DNA of 64,000 bases. Source: Acheta domesticus. Lineage: Eukaryota; Arthropoda; Insecta; Orthoptera; Gryllidae. A program made the translations under genes and the position numbers. Shown piece by piece: positions 48,801-62,091 of the stretch. The notes beneath the pieces are model-generated. The model was not told the origin of the DNA. It made no database searches and saw nothing but the letters and a program-made list of their open reading frames with translations. The stretch lies in NCBI GenBank assembly GCA_031308135.1, contig JAHLJT010008756.1:66204026-66268025 (forward strand). Reading direction: 5' to 3'. Each line of letters begins with the position of its first letter. Position 1 is the first letter of the stretch.

Positions 48801-51800
48801 TTATTTCTTTTGAAATAAAAATATTTCAGGCGCCCAATTTGTCGGAGCCTGCACCCCTTCCCCCTTCCGGTCACCCCTATCCTTTCATCGAGTGCTTTTT
48901 GTCCAAAATGGAGAGTTCAATCCAGTTTAAATGCTGTGTGTAGTGATAAAATAAAACAACTTAAATATTGGATTCAACACAAGAATTCCTTGTGCACTCC
49001 TATGATAACGAAAATGTTCTCACTTACTGCTCACCTATGTCGTTAATATTTGGACGTTATATGGTCTTAATGGGATGTTCATTATAAATGTATCACTGGG
49101 AAAAGCATATAAACATAAAATACATATGTGAAATAATTTAGCATGGGAAGTACAGGAATTTATCCAGGACTTCCAAAACAAATTGTGTAAAAGTGAAAAA
49201 TGTATTCGTTCAAAACGTATAAACAGAGTTTTACTATAATAAATAATTGTGCATTTGAGTTTGAAGACTAACAAGCAGACATTTAATTGAGTTCACACCA
49301 TTGCATTTTCCAGAAAAAGCTATGTAATTTTGCAAATTAACACCATGTTCATGAGGTACAGCCCCTTAAAAGTGCCAAATTTATACCATTAACAGTATTG
49401 AACATAGGAAGATTGTCACTTTGTCACCCGTGAGGATGTATTTTTCCTGGTGCATCCTTCACTGCTGCTATCACTGCTGTGGCCTTGCCTTGCCTTTGCC
49501 TTGCCTTTGCCTTGCCTTGCCTTTGCCTTGCCTTTGCCTTGCCTTGCCTTGCCGTGCCGTGCCGTGCCGTGCCGTGCCGTGCCGTGCCGTGCCGTGCCGT
49601 GCCGTGCCGTGCCGTGCCGTGCCGTGCCGTGCCGTGCCGTGCCGCTTTTGGCCCTTCCCACTACCCCCTGCACTAAGGATTTTGTCAAAAGAGAGTATTT
49701 GAGTGAGCAATTATTAATATTGTGACACTATTGCACTTGGCATGACTTGATACAGTTCTTTAATGTTGTAATTTTGTTTCGTGTTGTTCTTTAAAGTTTG
49801 AATTATTTACATACAACAGTAAGTTACAATAAGATATTTTGTAAACAGATGTGTAGATAGCATTTTCTAGCAGTGAGACAATATCATAATACTACGTTAT
49901 CTTATGTCTTAACAATTCCTCTCTCCAATATTTGAAGCATCCTATCGTTACAAATAGGTACTAGCCCAATTCTCACCGAGAAGCAGAATATTTGAAAAAT
50001 ACAATCAACTTTTATTTTAGAAACTTTTAGTCAATATGTGATAGATGTAAGAAATTAATCTATTATTGACTGTAGGTAGTGTACTAAAGTTTTGTTGCAA
50101 GTGATGCCAAGTACCACTTTTGAATCTCATTTTCAGTGGAACAAATTTTGTTTGATTTCTGGCCATTAAGTTTAATCAGGCTCTCACAAGTAGCTCGTAG
50201 GTCCACATGCTCACTTTCCATGACACAACCCCAGGTTTGATTCCTAGTCGGGCAAGGTTATAGTGTGTGTTTTCCTTGCAATGTTCCAGCATATGTTGCT
50301 TTTTGACGATGAGAAAGCTCATTTCTAGGTTGAGAAGACAAGAATATGGCTTAAGTGCTTACTACATGTATCCCTTAACCCTATGGCCGCAAGGCCAGGA
50401 CACTGCTGGTAGGCCCAGGCTTTGACAGAGGCTGTAGCGCCGTTGTACATACATACGTATAAGTTTAATCAGAGTGGGCAGCGAACCTGGAGTCCTTGAA
50501 AATCAGTATGTTTTGTTATTTTCAGATTTATCCCCAACTTTAAGCACATTCACTTACGGCATCGAATTCAGTAAATTGCATCATTCAACATGGTACATGA
50601 TTATGGCAATTGATGAAATAGAAATACATGAAAAATGCCACATGTACACTTTAGGATTGCAAAGTTCTTGACTCACACATCACGACTTTAATCAGTCAGT
50701 CACATATGTAAGTGCGACTTGGGTAGAGTAGGTTGCACCACAAAGCACGTATATGGTTGTTTACATGTAGCATAAGTACGGACGAGATATTCACAGAATG
50801 AACATCGGGCCTCTTATTTGATGACATCAGCAGTACCACTTTGCTATTTTTTCAATTGAAACCACCACATTATCATCACAGCCTATTAACACAGTCCCGC
50901 AGCTCTGTACTTTTACCTGATGCTGAAAATCGGCATCACTAGTGCCCCAAGTGGTGAGTAAGCTGACACTACTCGAACTTACTGGCTCTTGAAAGCTAGA
51001 GCGAGAATTTGACGTCATAATTCAATTACATTGTAAACCTAAACTATATTTTACTCAATTTTTCTCATTTACATTTATTCACAAAAATATATCTAAATTG
51101 AGAAAGAACATTTAACATTATTTTTAAATTTCTCCTAAGATTGCCACAGTGATATTTGACACTTCACATGTCAGAAAGCATTCTTGTCTCTTTCTTGGTT
51201 CTATATACATCAGAATGTGGAAATTATGTAAACATTTGGGTTTTCTGCAGGAGGAAACAGTTTCTGCAATGTACAAATTAAGAAGAGATGGGTTTATATG
51301 TGAAACCGAACAGTCATATGTAACAGCCACAAAAAAAATACTATTAAGACATGCAACCTGCACATAAAGCAAACTACGTTCGAAAAACACCAGACTTACA
51401 ATGGCTTCCTGGCTGCTTGGAGGTGTGAGTGGCATGCTAGATCCAAAAATTTGCTCCACGCTGTGTGACTGTGTTATCACGTTCATGATTCTTTGGAAAT
51501 TTTTTCTTATTTGGTAGAAGAGTGCAGTTAAAGCTGGGTCATTCCATGCAAAAAAGTAGGAAATCTGACACTACATCTCAGAATTTAAAAATATTTTGCC
51601 ACCTTACTTATCATGATACCTGCATGAACCAGGTACACTATTTTTGCCTCATCAGCCATTGTTTAGCAACAATGGGCACTTGAAATATTAATTTAGCAGT
51701 CTAGACATTCTGTTATGATTTTTTTCCGATGATATGCAAACAAGCAAAAAATATGAAAGGGACACTATTTGTAGAAGAAATGTAAAGGATAGTTTTACAC

Positions 51801-54800
51801 TAAAGATATTTTTTTCACCGTGAGTCTTTAACAATTAGGAAGTAAACAAATTCTAAAAAATGCAATCAATGGAAATGTAATATTTTTAAATTCTTGAATT
51901 TTGGAAGAAAAATTGCTGAAACTACTTTCAAGCTACTTTGTAAATTTCATCATGGAATCTTGAATGGTTTTAAAATTATGAATAAAAGTATTTTATCAGT
52001 GCTACGTAAACGAACTCATCTTAGATGCTAGAGTCGCCGCGCCCCAGCCCTCTTCGTCAGCACTCGGCGTTACCTTTTTCCTCCGCGGCATGATGCTGGA
52101 TTTCGCAAAACTACTTTTCAAGGTGTTAATTTTGCTGTACGAGCTACATGAAGAGATACTCCAAATTCGTGTGTGTGTGTTTTTGTTTTGTTTTTTCCCC
52201 TTCCCTTTCTTTTTTCCCTCCATCTTTTTGGTAAACACGTTAAAATCATATATTTCCCATTAGCTGTTTTCACATTTGAAAATTTTTCTTTGAATTGTGT
52301 CAACATTTCTTCTCCTTCATTGCTTTCTGTACTCGCATGAAATAATTCAGAAACTGCTTTATTTACGGCACTCCTCTTTCTCCTTGCGTACTCTGGTGAT
52401 TGACCCAGAGGATTCAAAATGTGTTCATTACTGATAGTGGCTTCGTCTGCAACTCCTGGCGCTACGTACTCCTCTTCACTTGACGTTTTCACTTCACTGT
52501 CTGTTTCAGTTGAGTCACTAAAATCTGCATTGGGCATTTTGGATATTTTGTGACGACACAGATCGCATATTGCTTCTCCTACCACTCAGTTTGATATTTT
52601 CTTCCGCATCGCCTCTGTTTTCTTTCTCTTACCCACCTTCTCAAGTCCGAATGGATTGCAGTAAAGCCTGTTAAACGTATTCACAATCTTCGACATTTTC
52701 TTTCACGATGTATCATTGAACAGTAACATGCGAAAACTAAGCCTGTAAACTGGTGTCAGGATTCCTTCGAAGGCATCGATGGATATCCCTAGGGAATGAA
52801 CTTGGCGGTACCTGCCTACGACTTGGCCTCACCCCTCGCTGGGCAAGGGCACGCGACTTTCAACCTTAAGAGCAAAGTGCGCGTATACTTTTTATTTAAT
52901 AACTTATGCATTTTTTAAGATTCCATCGCGACAGTTTGCAGAATGGTTATTTATTGGTTCTTCTTGCAGTGTGTAAAATTTGAAAGAAAAGAAAATATTA
53001 CTTTTGAAGAAAAATGTATTTGTTTAATTCATTAGCATTTTTTATTATAAACAAATATCTCAATTCTTAATATATTATCAACTGCTTAAAACATGGTCAT
53101 TTATCTTCAGAATAGTGTTTCCGTTTTTAAAGTTTTATTCATTTTATGAACGTCATAATTATTGTCACTATTGAGTATATTGTGTCATCGTCCATGTTCA
53201 AACCGTAATTGTTGCTAAACTGCTAAAGATATTAATTCCATAAATTGTCTTTTAACTGTTCATCATTAGTAGATTAATGTAATAAAATATGAAAAAAAAT
53301 TGAGACTCACTGTCGGAAAACCTGAAATTTTGCATGGGATGACCCAGCTATCTTTGCTTACATCCTATCTGGAGATTGGGTGACAGGGAGCTTGAAGAAA
53401 ATGAACATGTAGACATCTTGATGAGATTGCATGCCGGATACGAGTACCCCCTAATCTCAGACCCAGATTTGGGAGGTAGTGATACAACTGGTTCCTCTAT
53501 AAAATTATCTAAAGAATTTTTGAGAGCAAAATGACGATTCTAGCAACACACTTTATTCAATTTCAATAAAATTATTTTTCAAAAAGGTTCAAACAGCATG
53601 TAGATATCAGATAAGTAGTTCTCTGTTCTGATTCTCTCAGTTCCCTTCAGGCTGTCTCCCGGCCTTCGTCAGACTACCTGACAAAATCAGTTCAAAACCT
53701 GATTCATAGTCTCATGTCCCGCAACTATGACCTGGTTCTTAGTTGGGTTCCAGGCCATGTGGGAATCACAGGGAATGAGCTGGCCGACCTGGCGGCGAAG
53801 TCTGCTACTCGTAATACTCGTATCGACGTTCCTGCTGTGCCATTGTCCGATGTTAAGGCTTACTTGAAACGATCTCTGTTTAGAGCGTGGCAAACAGAGT
53901 GGCACAATACCAATTTTAAACTAAGTGGGATAAAGAATTCTGTAATTCCCTGGCGTTCCTCATCTCGCTCCTCTAGGCGTGAGGAAGTAATTTTAACTCG
54001 TCTTCGAATTGGACACTGCCATTTTTCCCACGGTTTCCTCCTTCGAGGAGAAACTCCTCCCGTATGTGACTCATGCGGGACGGCTCTGTCTGTGGAACAC
54101 GTCCTCCTGAACTGCAGGAAATATTTAGGCAACCGACGAAGACATGGCCTGGGCAACTCGCTAAGGGAGGTGCTCGGGGATGACGATTCCGCGCTCTCAA
54201 AAGTTTTTTGCTTCTTGAGGGAAAGCGGAATATATAATCTTATTTGAGAGAATAGAATAGTGTTTTACTTTTTGTTGTTTTATTTTTGGCCCCTTTACAG
54301 CCAACTTTTAGTTCTACTATGAATTTTACGTGTTTGTTATATATTCTTTCTGTCCTACTACTTGAATACTCGAGGTAGAATTCAAGTCTCTCCTTATGTA
54401 TATGATTTTAATTAGAGGGTAGGCTCCATCTGTAACACATACTGAACCTATTCCCTTTTTTAAAATACTTCGACATGGGCGCCAATGACCTTGGCAGTTG
54501 AAGCGCCCTCTAAACCTTAATCAATCAATCAATCAATCAGATAATGATACCGCACAAGTTTCTTTCATGCAATGTTATATTATCTACAAAGACAATAATT
54601 GTTTTTAATTATTATTATTTTAGGATTTTAATAAATTTGACAACTTTTCTCACTAAAATGACATTCTTTTACTTGCAACTGTCTCTGGTACAAACCTTTG
54701 TCTTTGTACATCTCAAACTAGGCACTTACTGATTAAGAAAAGTTTCTTGTCATTACTACAATGTGAAGTTTGAACTCCATGTTTAAACTCCAACTGGCAC

Positions 54801-57800
54801 AGAACCAAAATTTGTGAGTTATTGAGGACTGTAATTGAGTAAAATTGCTATTTTCAGGGGCTGTATCTATCAAAAGCAGTCTCCATGTGTTGTAAAATTT
54901 TGCAAAATGGCTTAGTTTTTTTAGAGAATGAACTATTTGACACATGAATGTTTGTATGCAAACTTAATAATCTTGAAAAATTCCCATTTTGTGGCAATTT
55001 TGTAATACATTATATTTGTAAAAAGTAATGTATTATTGTTATTTATTTTTATGAAGACATGCTTAAAGTTTAAAAAATGTTTCTAATTCCAGATTTTCAG
55101 GTGTGTTCCACAGTGCTTGTTCTTTTGTAGTTTTTTTTATAAATTAGACTTTTTCAACTATACATTTGACCACATTTCTTCCCTAACTTCAATGCAAGTC
55201 CTTATTGTTATGTTTAATCAGAAAATTCTTGTTCAGTATACTTAAGAATGATCTGTAATTAAGTGTGTGTAAGTTTTTTGTTTTTGTTAAGTTAGATGTT
55301 AATTTTGCTTTCAAAATTCCTGCTAGGTAATTGAAGAACCAGATGCTGGCCATGAATTTGAAGACGATGATAATGAAGATGGGTACGCAGTACAAGGATA
55401 TAGGGATGAGCAGGTGAGCAAGCTTTTGTGTGCATATGTAGTTTCTGTTAAGTCTGGTGGCATTTAATCCTGATGAATTATTCCAGATTCTTTACCTTAA
55501 TACCTTAGCCTACACTTTCCTTTCTAAGTAGGAGACAAAAATTACAGGGTATGACTCAGTGTAATGAGTTAGGTGAAAGATATTACATGTAATTTGTCTT
55601 GAATGTTCATTGTCATGATGGCAAAACGTTATTGACAGAGCCACAATTTTGGCAAGTGTCAACCCAAATACTTACACCTATCCTTTGTCCTTGCCTACCA
55701 GACTGTTCATCGGAAGAGGAAAGGTCCAAGAGTAAAGCGAAGACATGAGAAGGTAATATAGTGTGAGGTTGGTTTGGATCTTCAAATTTGAATACCATTC
55801 ATGGTTTAAATTTTTGGACTGTGCTCATTCAAAGTTTTCTTGATTTACAGGATTTGACTAGTTTTGAAGAGGTAGAAGGACCCGATATTGACGAAGAGAA
55901 TCCTGCCGACCAGGAAAACAATGAAGCTGAAATCATGGGTAGGTGTAAAATGTATTTTGTAGGTGTAAATGTATTTTGTTCCTGCTCAGTGAGTATTATT
56001 TATATTTTAAAGCATGAATTAAAATACTTTATTTTAACAATAAAAAAAAGTGTTAATATAGATTTATTCAGTTCAAATTGTGTCAAGGCAAGTGTTGCTG
56101 TGGTCAGAGCATCTTTATGCAGAAAATCCCTGCTTTTTTGCTCCTGGCATTTTCATTTCTTGTCGGTCCCATCAGTTTTTGTGTATTCTTAATGTTACAA
56201 ACCCTCTTTTACTAGTGGCCTTTTCCAACGGGGTAACCATCTCCTGTTTATCAGAAAATGCGTCTGTGAAAGAGGAAGTTGGTACTGCATTCGTTAGTGT
56301 TTTGTGGGAATATTTCTTCTTTGCTTCTTAAGTTTTGCTCATTTCTGCCAGTTTCTGCCCATTTCGAATTCACAGACGGGGCAGGAAAGACCTTCACACT
56401 GTATGCACTCCATGTGGAGTTGTTTTAGGAGTCTTCCCTCTGTGGTTGTAACCGTATTGTATATCCTGTAGTAAGGACAGTAGTGTTTGTGATCACTTCA
56501 TATTGTAGTATGCTATTATGATGTAATTGCCAATTATAAATCTATAATGTTTTACCACCTGTCCTGAGGATGGAATAAAAATATTTGGAAACATCGGCAA
56601 ATTGCTTTAATGTTGTAATTCACTGACCAAATTCTGTGATCTATGTTTCCCATTTCTACTTCATGGTCGTGAATCTACAAGGATATAAATTGTTGAGGAA
56701 TGCTTCATGAGGAAGAAAAAGAATCCTCTCAATTCGCATCTAACAGCTTCCCTTATTTGAAAAATATACTGATGAAAAAGTATAATTCAGTAAAAATAAG
56801 TATTTTTTTTATCAAACATCATTTCATGGAAAAACAAGATTTTTTACTATACTGCAGCAATTCCAAGTAGAATTAAAGCAAAAATTTACTTTAGAAAAAA
56901 GTCCATCTTTTCTCTAGCACTAGGCAGCTAATCTAAATTAATCACTTGTATGTACTATCTGTGCAAATATAAAATGTGTATTTACATCTTCTTCTGATGA
57001 TTCAAATCATCCTTCACAAGATCCAAAACCCTTCGCACTGTGGATTTGGATTGAAAATTTTTAAAACTCATCATCATCATCATCATCATAATCATATTTG
57101 TTTAAAAATCTTTCCTTTATCAAAACTTTCATTGTTTTCAAGATGACAAATACACTCCGAACAAGAATTCATCATTGTTATCAAAAAATTCGATTGCTAC
57201 CCAGTACAGTACACTACACATCAATCGACTGCTTCTACTTTGAGGTCATTTCATGTTATCTACTGAATAACACTGCTGTATTAGGAATCATGACATAGGA
57301 TATAGTGCTTACCATTCCGTGGATAAGCACTATTCTTACTTCGTACAAACGGGTTTTCCTGCAATCATGGAATAAAATTTATTTTGATTTTTTCTGAGCT
57401 TGTACAACTGGGCCTTATTCTTTGTTATTCTACAAGGATCAATGTAACCACTTTTCTAAACTACTTCTGTAGTCAACACAACTTTTAATGTAAAGATTAG
57501 TTCTTTTCCTAACATGTGACATTGTATTGGCACCTAAATTTCAATTAACAAGATATTGTAATTGAAGTAAGATATGAAGTAACGTAAGTTGAGGAATAAA
57601 ATCTTCAAGTAATACTATATTTACCCACATAAAAGAAGACCTCCTAATTTTGAAGAGGCCTTCTGAAAATTTTAAGTGTTAATCCAATTCTGACTATTTA
57701 GTCAAAAAAAATTGCAAATTGATGAGAAAGTTGTCTTGGGGATGAGAATAGTTTAACTTACGCCTAAGCTAACACTATTTTCTTATTTATTAAAATCATC

Positions 57801-60800
57801 ATAATAATGGTTTTGTCATTTCCCTCTTCATCTTTACTCGTGTATCATTGTTTCTTTTTTGACCCTCATCCCTTATACTGTGACATTCTCCAACTTTTAG
57901 ACTTCTAAAAGTTTTGCACATTGAATTTAAGTTAGTCTTTCAAATGACACCTCCTAAGAAAATTACCTTCTTTGTCGTTGGCTTTTCTGCCTGTCTCACT
58001 CGTATTTGTGGCCTCAGATTCTTTAAGAGTTCCTTCACATTCTATAACCTTTTCCGCACCTTTGTCCCACTGAGTGGGCAACAGCATAATTTCCAGTTCC
58101 AGTCCTATGGCCCACCCAGTTACCCACACTCTTCTCAGTATCAGCCATTTGTCCCTCGGAGTGAATCAAAGCTCTATGGTTATCCATCTCATATGGCAAT
58201 ATCCAAGATTTATACTGGTTTACTTTTTTCTGTTGATTCGCTTTATGTAACTTTTAACATATCGTATTTTGTTGGCTTGTGAGCGGATGTTTCTTGGTGG
58301 AAATAGCTGTAGAGTCGACCTCAAAAGCATGTGTGTCTAACAGATAGCAAAATAAATTAAGATTTTATTACTGCTAGGAGTGATCTATCTAAATTAAATT
58401 ATGAAGGTAATATTTTGTACGTAACCCGTTAATGCCCAAATTAATTCAAATTAATTTAGCCTAGCCCTCCCATATTGTCGTCACGTCTGTGGGCACAGTC
58501 ATTGCAGCTTTCTCATAACATGTTTTTGCAACTTTTGGTGTTAATCTATTGTTGAGTTGCTGTTTTATAATACTAGAGCCACTACTACTATGAAGGTAAT
58601 ATTTTGTGTTTAAACTTATTTATTTTTACCCTTTATTACAACCTGCTCCTGTTCCTGCTCCGAACCACCATTTAATTGGAGAGCGCTGGGTGCCGCTGTG
58701 TTGACTACTCAAAGAGGGAATCAGCACGGAACGGTTAACATAATATAGTTGAAATTCACATCGTCAATATTTATGTGATCAAGTTGTCAACTACAAACTC
58801 GTACATCTTTGTTTTGGTGGGTAACATTGGAGATAGCAAGTTTCCAATTTTCGAAAGTTTTTGTTCATAAAATATTTGTTTATTATTCTCTTTGTGGTTG
58901 GATGCAGAATGCTTATTTATACTTCAAACAATGTGAATTTTTTTTAATATTTGTCTCGTGCAAAACGCAGTTTTTCACTTGCCGCCCAGCAAACCAAGAG
59001 GCTGCGTGGCCTCGTTGATCCTGTAACACACCGTGCATCAAAATTTCACTGAAGACTTTTATTCATTTCACTTGATACAATGCCATTTGCTTGAGATTCC
59101 CTCTTTCCTGTCCCATTAAAAAATATCTATCTGAATCGTCCAACAAATTCCAGTTTGATGCTGAGAATTTAACTGTGAATATAATTACAGCATGTAGGTA
59201 TTAGATACTCATAATATTTTGATCGCCCTTGCAGCTTATCAATATTTACAAGTCTCATGTCATGAAAAGGCAATGTGAAAGTGTCTTTGAAGTGTAACCA
59301 ATGAGGCTTAATTTGAGAATTTAAAACGACCCCCTATTTTTTGAATGTGATATTCAGGGAAAAAAACTTCATCTTATATTCAGGTAAATATGGTTAATAG
59401 AAGTATAATGCATATGCTCCTCTTCCACCCTCTGTGCAGCAGATAATATGTAAATGACAAATGTATCATTATGTCTGATTAGAATTAAAAAAATATTAGA
59501 ATATTTTATTACACTGTAACCTGGGAAAGTTCGTGTTGTTAAGAATTATTGAGGTTAAGGCTATTATATGTAAAATACATTTAATTTCTTTTTAATAATT
59601 ATTTCTTTGTAATAGTTTGTTTTTCGCAGTGTGAAAATACTATTTAATGTAGTTGTTTCATTACCACCATTGTATAGGGGCTAGCGTGGCTAGCTAGATC
59701 TCGAAGTCCAGATCCAGAGGTCTTGGGTTCAATTCCATGGTGATCCTGGGGAAATTTTCTCCTCAGAATTGAGTCTAGAACAGGGTGCACTCGGCCTCAT
59801 GAGTGCAAATTGAAGAGCTACCAAAATGTGGCATCATCATCATCAGTGTAGTAAATCAAGATGGGGGTGAAAGGGAGTCATGGCATTGACCTGTGTTAGA
59901 CCCTCTGGTGAACAGGAGGGGCATTCCACTCGATTGGCCTTGACTCTTCACGAGTTGTCGAGCCAAAGTTGCTGATTTGCTGCATTTGTAGTACACTATT
60001 GGACTCCTGTTCAAATTCTTAAATTATGAAGAACCTGTATATTGAATAGATTGTAATATTTTTTTGTGATAGTGGCTTCATGAAGCATGTGGTCATTCAG
60101 TTGATATTATTGTATTAATAATTCTTCTTAGAATACAGCTTAAACCATTTTCAAAATGAATGATATAAAATTGTATGGATCATTTCATTTATTCCCAATT
60201 TTTTGAAAATTGTGTACAAAGTAGAATGGATTAAATCATTGATTCTAAACTCACACATTCAAAAGTTGTGTATTAGCTAGTATCAACTTTTTATGCATTG
60301 CAAATAAAGAGAGCTTTCATAACATTGTAGTTGTATTTTGGCGCTATTTGTAAAGCTTTGTACCTAATTGTACTAACTTCTGACATTGGGCACGAGATAA
60401 TATTATATTTCTTATTTATTGTTGCTCAATTAGATGACAGCAATGAAGTTCCAAATCAGTCTGGCACGGACAGTCCAGCAAGGCCAGCAGGAGAAACTAT
60501 ATCACGCCCACCCACTGCACCTCAGCAACATGCAGAAGCCAGTAGTAGTGGCACCAGCTCTAGTGGTGGAACAGAAGTAGGCAGTGCCTGTGCGACTGGT
60601 GTTGGCACCAGCCGGGTTGCTTCATCTGTGATGGGCTTTGGACGAGGTCCTGCTCGCAGTGTACCGCCCTTGTCCCGACAACAGCAGCAGAGCCAGCTTC
60701 TATTGGTAAGTGCTTTCCATTGTCACTGGTTTTGATGATCTAGAGCCAGGACTATGTATTGTTAGTGCCTTGTGCTCTACTAACTTTCCCATGTATCTGC

Positions 60801-62041
60801 TAACTTCCCCATTGTCTTGCAACTCAACTAAATCTGCCAGAGAAAAAGCTGGGATCCATACAGTATAGCCAGGGTTTGCAATGGTGCTTTTCAACTTGTC
60901 ATGAGAATTAGTTGAAGTTCTTTGTGGTTTGGGATCTACAGTTTTATATTGTTTTGTTCTCGCTAAGAAACTTGAACTTTGACCTTAACAATAAGCTACC
61001 AAGGTGATAAAAACCTTGTGTATCTGTAATACCTATTTTATATTCATGGACATAAGACAACCACTGTGGATATGCCCGGCAATATTTTTTTGAATTCTTA
61101 TGACAGAGTTGATGTCATAAACAGTAAATACTAAAATGAAATTTGAATTATTGTATGCTTGAAGAATAAAAATAATTTACTTACTCATATGTTTTCAGCT
61201 ATTTACTTTTGGCAATGTAAAACAGATGACAGGCCTAGGCATATTTTTCTCTCACAAATTTTTGTTAGAAAGAATCATTGATTTTGTTTTACTGTGTTCA
61301 AAACTAATTGTTTACTGTTTTTGAACAGGGATATGAAGAATCAGGTGATGATAGCATAGTACCAAGTACACCCACATTATTTGTGCCAAGGCGATCAGAT
61401 GGTTTCGGCGAAGCTGTAAGTTCCCCGCAAGTACCACAAACCAGGTTTACATTTTCTGATGCAAACCCACCAGCTACACGCACAGTGTCACAAGGAACAT
61501 CGGAAAATATGGATGACAATCGCATGGATCTCAATCAGTTGGAAGAAGCTGGTACAGGTCGAAGTGTACCTACTACCCCACCTCAGGTCTCTCCCCAAGG
61601 TAAGTTGTTACATCACATGTAGCATAGCAGTAGATATTGCACCCTTTCATACAAGAAATTATAGAACTAGAGGTATGCTAATGCCAGAACATGCTGAAAC
61701 ATCATTTCAAAACTGCTCTTTGGTGGGCTGATGTACTGCTTTTTGAGATTTTGGAGTCTTCTCTAATATAGAATCAAATGGTCAGATACTATTGGAAAAT
61801 TTATGAGTGTGCCCCTACATAGAGCCATTCTTAAATTTGTAATGAACTATTCTGAAATCATGAAGAGTTGGTAAAGAGTAGAGATGCAGATATCTTCTGT
61901 GTAGTCAGAGAAGTCCAGACTTCTATTTTCTATTTCAACAGAAGTTCCTATATGACAATACCAAATTTTATGTTGCACATTTTTGAATTTGAGGCATACT
62001 GATTGTAATTGTGTATTTTGGGATTATAATTTTTCCAATAT

Positions 62042-62091
<50 letters not shown>

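Larger units (their letters stand above)
44290..49238. mobile_element. pogo-like element with nested insertions (4.9 kb)
   Basis: The left end TACAGTAAAACTTCACTTAC and the reverse complement of the right end, TATAGTAAAACTCTGTTTAT, match at about three quarters of the first 27 positions, and both continue with ACGTTTT. The interior holds a Tc1 relic and family Y sequence. No pogo transposase was recognised. The two ends could instead belong to separate copies. Confidence 0.5.

Noticed and set aside
49416..49725. Repetitive ORFs in five frames
   Set aside because: A pentanucleotide repeat is open in several frames. No gene is implied.
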